This document shows positions 61,063 through 64,000 of a stretch of DNA of 64,000 nt, one piece after another. The stretch's first letter is position 1. Every line of letters starts with the position of its first letter. The stretch is from NCBI GenBank assembly GCA_036898135.1, contig CM072512.1, forward strand, positions 19,820,118 to 19,884,117, read 5' to 3'. Position numbers and translations under genes: made by a program. Origin of the DNA: Oncomelania hupensis (Eukaryota; Mollusca; Gastropoda; Littorinimorpha; Pomatiopsidae). The notes below the pieces were generated by a model. That model saw nothing but the letters and a program-made list of their open reading frames with translations, had not been told where the DNA came from and did no database searches.

Positions 61063-62832
61063 TGTCACTGCCACGACTCTATCCGGGCAGACGCCACAAA
61101 CAAACACCTTACACACGCAGACAACCCAGACAGAATGACAGTTTCCCGCAGACGTGAAGGGATGAAAACACAACAATTATATATACAACTTTCAAGCTAT
61201 TTATTCATTCATACCACACACTCATACACATACAACATTTACACATGAAACGAGAAAAATGGTGATGGAACAATCAATGGATCAATGAGCAATGAAATGG
61301 AAATGTCAGATGAACGGGGGTTGCTGATCAACCACGTCTAACTAGCGACTGTGCACTGCAAACGTCCGAGCACAGAGGGGGCAAGTGTTGAGAGGGGGAC
61401 AAATAAAGAATGAGCCGACCTGATAGTAGGGTGTCCCCGTTGATGGCTCCGAAAGGTAGCTGCCTCCTCGTTGTGGTTGACGCTGGACTGTCGCTGTGGT
61501 GTCGCCACTCCCTCCGCCGCTGACGATGACGATGATGATGATGATGATGATGATGATGTAGTTGCGGCGGCCCTGCCGCCGTCGACGCCTCTCAGCCTGA
61601 CTCCTCCTGTCGGCTAACTGGAACGTCGAGGCTAGGTCCCGCAACCGACGTCACGATCACGCGGGGAAAATGGGTGGTGGACCAATGAGGACGTCACAAA
61701 CATGGACGTGGACGAATGGGTGGTGATGATGTTGCTGATCCAACCGACCAGATGTCGTCGTTGTTGTCGCGTGACGCTGGTGCATACGACGAGCTTCCCA
61801 AACGACTTTCGGTGACGAACCTTCGATGACAAACCTCGATGACGACCTTCGAAGACTTTCGATCCGAACCTCGAACCTGCAACATGCTTGCCGTAATGTT
61901 AATGTCATGTCCACCCGATTCTGTCCCCCTCCCTCCTCACACTCTCCCCCCCTTACTAACTAACTAATTCCTGTATCTTGAGGAAGCGCCACTGCTGTCC
62001 ATTTCACTTCCCTTGACTACTTTTACTGCCTCTTGTAATCAGCACATAATTCAAAACTAAATGACATTATGAAAGCATGAAATGAACAATGCTGCAAATG
62101 AATACATGAAATCATCAACACATTATCCATCTTGAGCAACCGCAACCTCAACAACAGCAACCACTTCCATCCTACCTTCATCACACTTCACCCCCATCCT
62201 CCTCCCTCATTCTCCCTTCTTCAGTCGCACCCTTCCTCTCCTCAGTGCAACCATACTTCCCCCAGCCTCACGCACAGCTACCGTTCAACACCCCAAACAG
62301 CCGGCCCTTGGTCACATGCACAGTAAAGGAAGAACACCATCTCACTCACCCAACGGCTCGACTGTAACGGTACCTGTAGCTAGCCCTTTTCCACTGCTGC
62401 CTACACAGTACTCCAAGTAAGGTATCCGAAGCGTAGTAGTTCCCGTTAGTGAATTACACCTGACACTAGCCTACCACAACTTCACAACTTAGATATTTGC
62501 TCAACTTTTCCTCGAGCTTGCTACCACAATGTAACACCTCCACCTAAGTTTCCTATTTGGAACCAGATATTATTTACGTTAATACCTGTCCCCACCTTAC
62601 TTCTAGAACAGTACCACCTCAGAGAAAACAAGACCGCACACCTTGTTTGTCGCTCTGCCAAACGTGTTCTGACTACAGTGAGTAACCTTCTCTACTGGCT
62701 GACCGCCCTTATGCTGTTTAGTCACGGTTTTCACGCATACCCATGCATACGATAGCGCGCAGTAACTACCCCAACTCATTAACTCCCCATCCACACTTTC
62801 TACCTGGTTTCATCACAGTCTGCCCTGTGACA
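61063..62832 (-). mobile_element. 3' LTR of a Ty3/gypsy element (1770 bp)
   Basis: On the minus strand it starts TGTCACAGGG directly after a purine tract that follows the pol stop codon, and it ends GGCAGTGACA. TGTCAC and GTGACA are a perfect 6-bp inverted terminus. A polyadenylation signal AATAAA lies near 61200-61208, leaving about 140 bp to the end. (GAT)n at 61523-61558 is internal. The 5' LTR is beyond the right edge, so LTR identity and target duplication cannot be checked here. Confidence 0.75.
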
Positions 62833-62847
62833 CACCCCCCTCCCAAG
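62833..62847 (-). other. Polypurine tract before the 3' LTR
   Basis: Minus-strand ttgggaggggggtg lies between the pol stop (62872-62874) and the LTR start. It would prime plus-strand DNA synthesis in the retrotransposon. Confidence 0.65.
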
Positions 62848-62871
62848 ACGAAACTACGGAGAGTTCAAAAC

Positions 62872-64000
62872 TTAATCTTCCACAGGGTCAGATCTGCTGA
62901 GGAAATCCGCCTCTATGTTGTCTCTTCCTGGAATCGGTCGAACTGTGAAGACATAGGCCTGCAACCGCATAGCCCATCGGGTGAGTCTGGCACTGTTGAG
63001 GTGCGTCCGTCCTCCAGATGAACTCCCTATCCAAGTTCGGTAGCTTTACTACTGGCTCACTTGTCAGCACTCTCCTCATGTCATCCCTCCAGTTGACCTC
63101 TCCCTTCTTCCTTACTCGCACGATCGGTGCTCTGTACGGCGACGTACACGACTCGATAATCCCCAACTCCAGCATCGGTTCCACTTCACCCTCGACGACT
63201 TCCATTTGTGAAAATGGTAGCAGATGCGGATGTATACGCATAGGGCTGTCGTCAGTCAACTCTAACTCGCACTCGTCCAAGCTGGGTAGCGGCAGCGCTC
63301 TCTCGTGTAGTGCAGACAGCTTCGTGCCTATCTGTACGCCCACTGGCCCTTCGCTCGCTTGTAGTGGTATCAGTGGTACGGTACCCTGGTAGCTGCTGTC
63401 TGTCGTTCCCTCTGTTCCGGCCTGATCCAACACCACGGCTACCCTCGGTTCTGGTTCGGCTCGGCGTTTCACGTACCGCTTCAACTTCCTGTTCTTGCCG
63501 GCTCTCTGAAACGGTACCCTCCTGACTCTCCTCTTCGGCGTCGTTCGCTGGCACACGTCGCATGAAGTGCAGTACTTCCGGACATCGCGGCACATCCCTG
63601 GCCAGTAGTGCTTGGTCCATACCTGATCTAGGGTCCCCTTGGCTCCTCGGTGTTCAGCCATAGGCGTCTCATGCCCCATGCGCAGTACCTCTGGTCGAAG
63701 CTTGGCTGGTACCACCAACTGACTGCGATCCACTTTGTCCTGTCCTGTGTATTCGCGGTACAACAGGCCCCGCTGCCAGACAAATGCCACTTGCCCCTTG
63801 CCTCGCTTCTCCTTTCCTGCCTTCTGGTCCGCTAGCTGTCGTACTTTCGCAAGCTCGCCGTCCTCCAACTGCAGTTGGCGCATCTCCTTCGGCGTCGCGA
63901 CGATGCTCATAGTCGGTCCGACCACCACCGGTTCTGTAGCGATTTGCTCCTTGGCTGGCTGCGCTCGTGTCCGCACAGCACAACACTCCGCGTCTCCCTC
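62872..64000 (-). pseudogene. Ty3/gypsy pol remnant: integrase zinc finger, then start of RT, then RNase H ends (partial at window edge)
   Basis: The frame is open from the window edge (AVRTRAQPAKEQ) to 62888. First comes an integrase HHCC zinc-binding region: GHETPMAEHRGAKGTLDQVW, then YWPGMCRDVRKYCTSCDVCQ, about residues 100-150 from the first valine. Next comes a short basic stretch, KLKRYVKRRAEPEPRVAVVL, where the integrase C-terminus would end. The DDE core between them is missing. Then follow the start of the reverse transcriptase (DECELELTDDSPMRIHPHLL ... ELGIIESCTSPYRAPIVRV), a jump to LTSEPVVKLPNLDREFI.RTDA at the start of RNase H, and the end of RNase H. The last part is in another frame: RWAMRLQAYVFTVRPIPGRD, then NIEADFLSRSDPVED and stop. 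Integrase before reverse transcriptase is the order of Gmr1-like elements. With both catalytic cores gone it can only be non-autonomous. Confidence 0.85.

Overview
This 64 kb window looks like intergenic or intronic DNA from an invertebrate animal genome. A mollusc, possibly a gastropod, is my best guess. The reasons are AT-rich sequence, many long di- and trinucleotide microsatellites, tRNA-derived SINEs, CR1-like LINEs with short simple-repeat tails, a Tc1/mariner-type transposon and a Ty3/gypsy element with Gmr1-type domain order. No bacterial-style gene organisation is present. I could not recognise any host protein gene. Nearly every interpretable open frame belongs to a mobile element. 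The one possible host exon (47215-47526, minus) is only a hypothesis.

Layout. 1-8.9 kb: a non-autonomous DNA element with long inverted ends (146-1279) has split a copy of interspersed repeat family B. A second family B copy, a degenerate ~125-bp repeat array, a family A element and the 3' end of an RNase H-bearing LINE follow. 9-19 kb: a short LINE L2 fragment with target-site duplications (TSDs), a near-perfect 63-bp hairpin, two tRNA-headed SINEs, a second family A copy, two LINE 3' ends with (TTATC)n tails and several microsatellites. 19.76-21.12 kb: an apparently intact Tc1/mariner-superfamily element, whose transposase is the best-supported gene here. 22-32 kb: a family A copy with family B inserted in it, further SINE and LINE ends, and long (AG)n tracts. 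32.7-39.6 kb: a nest of transposable elements. A decayed minus-strand CR1-like LINE is interrupted by a 2.04-kb palindromic element made of two head-to-head LTR-like units and by a 1.54-kb solo LTR. A second LINE (L2) lies against its 3' end. 42-56 kb: two more L2 copies, three family B copies, a divergent 223-bp tandem duplication and another SINE. 61-64 kb: the 3' part of a minus-strand Ty3/gypsy element with a 1.77-kb LTR. Its integrase zinc finger precedes the reverse transcriptase, and its pol has been shortened by several internal deletions.

The elements are related. Family B carries the same 3' tail as the RNase H-type LINE at 7.5-8.3 kb, so that LINE probably mobilises it in a SINE-like way. 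Several tRNA-headed SINEs share a common 3' end with each other. The L2 LINE copies are all 5'-truncated and end in (GGATA)n. The most unusual structures are the palindromic double element at 34044-36087, the deleted integrase-first gypsy pol, the perfect-looking hairpin at 11297-11442, and family A, which carries repeated nuclear-receptor-type TCAAGGTCA motifs. All identifications come from reading the sequence and from family knowledge; no searches were run.
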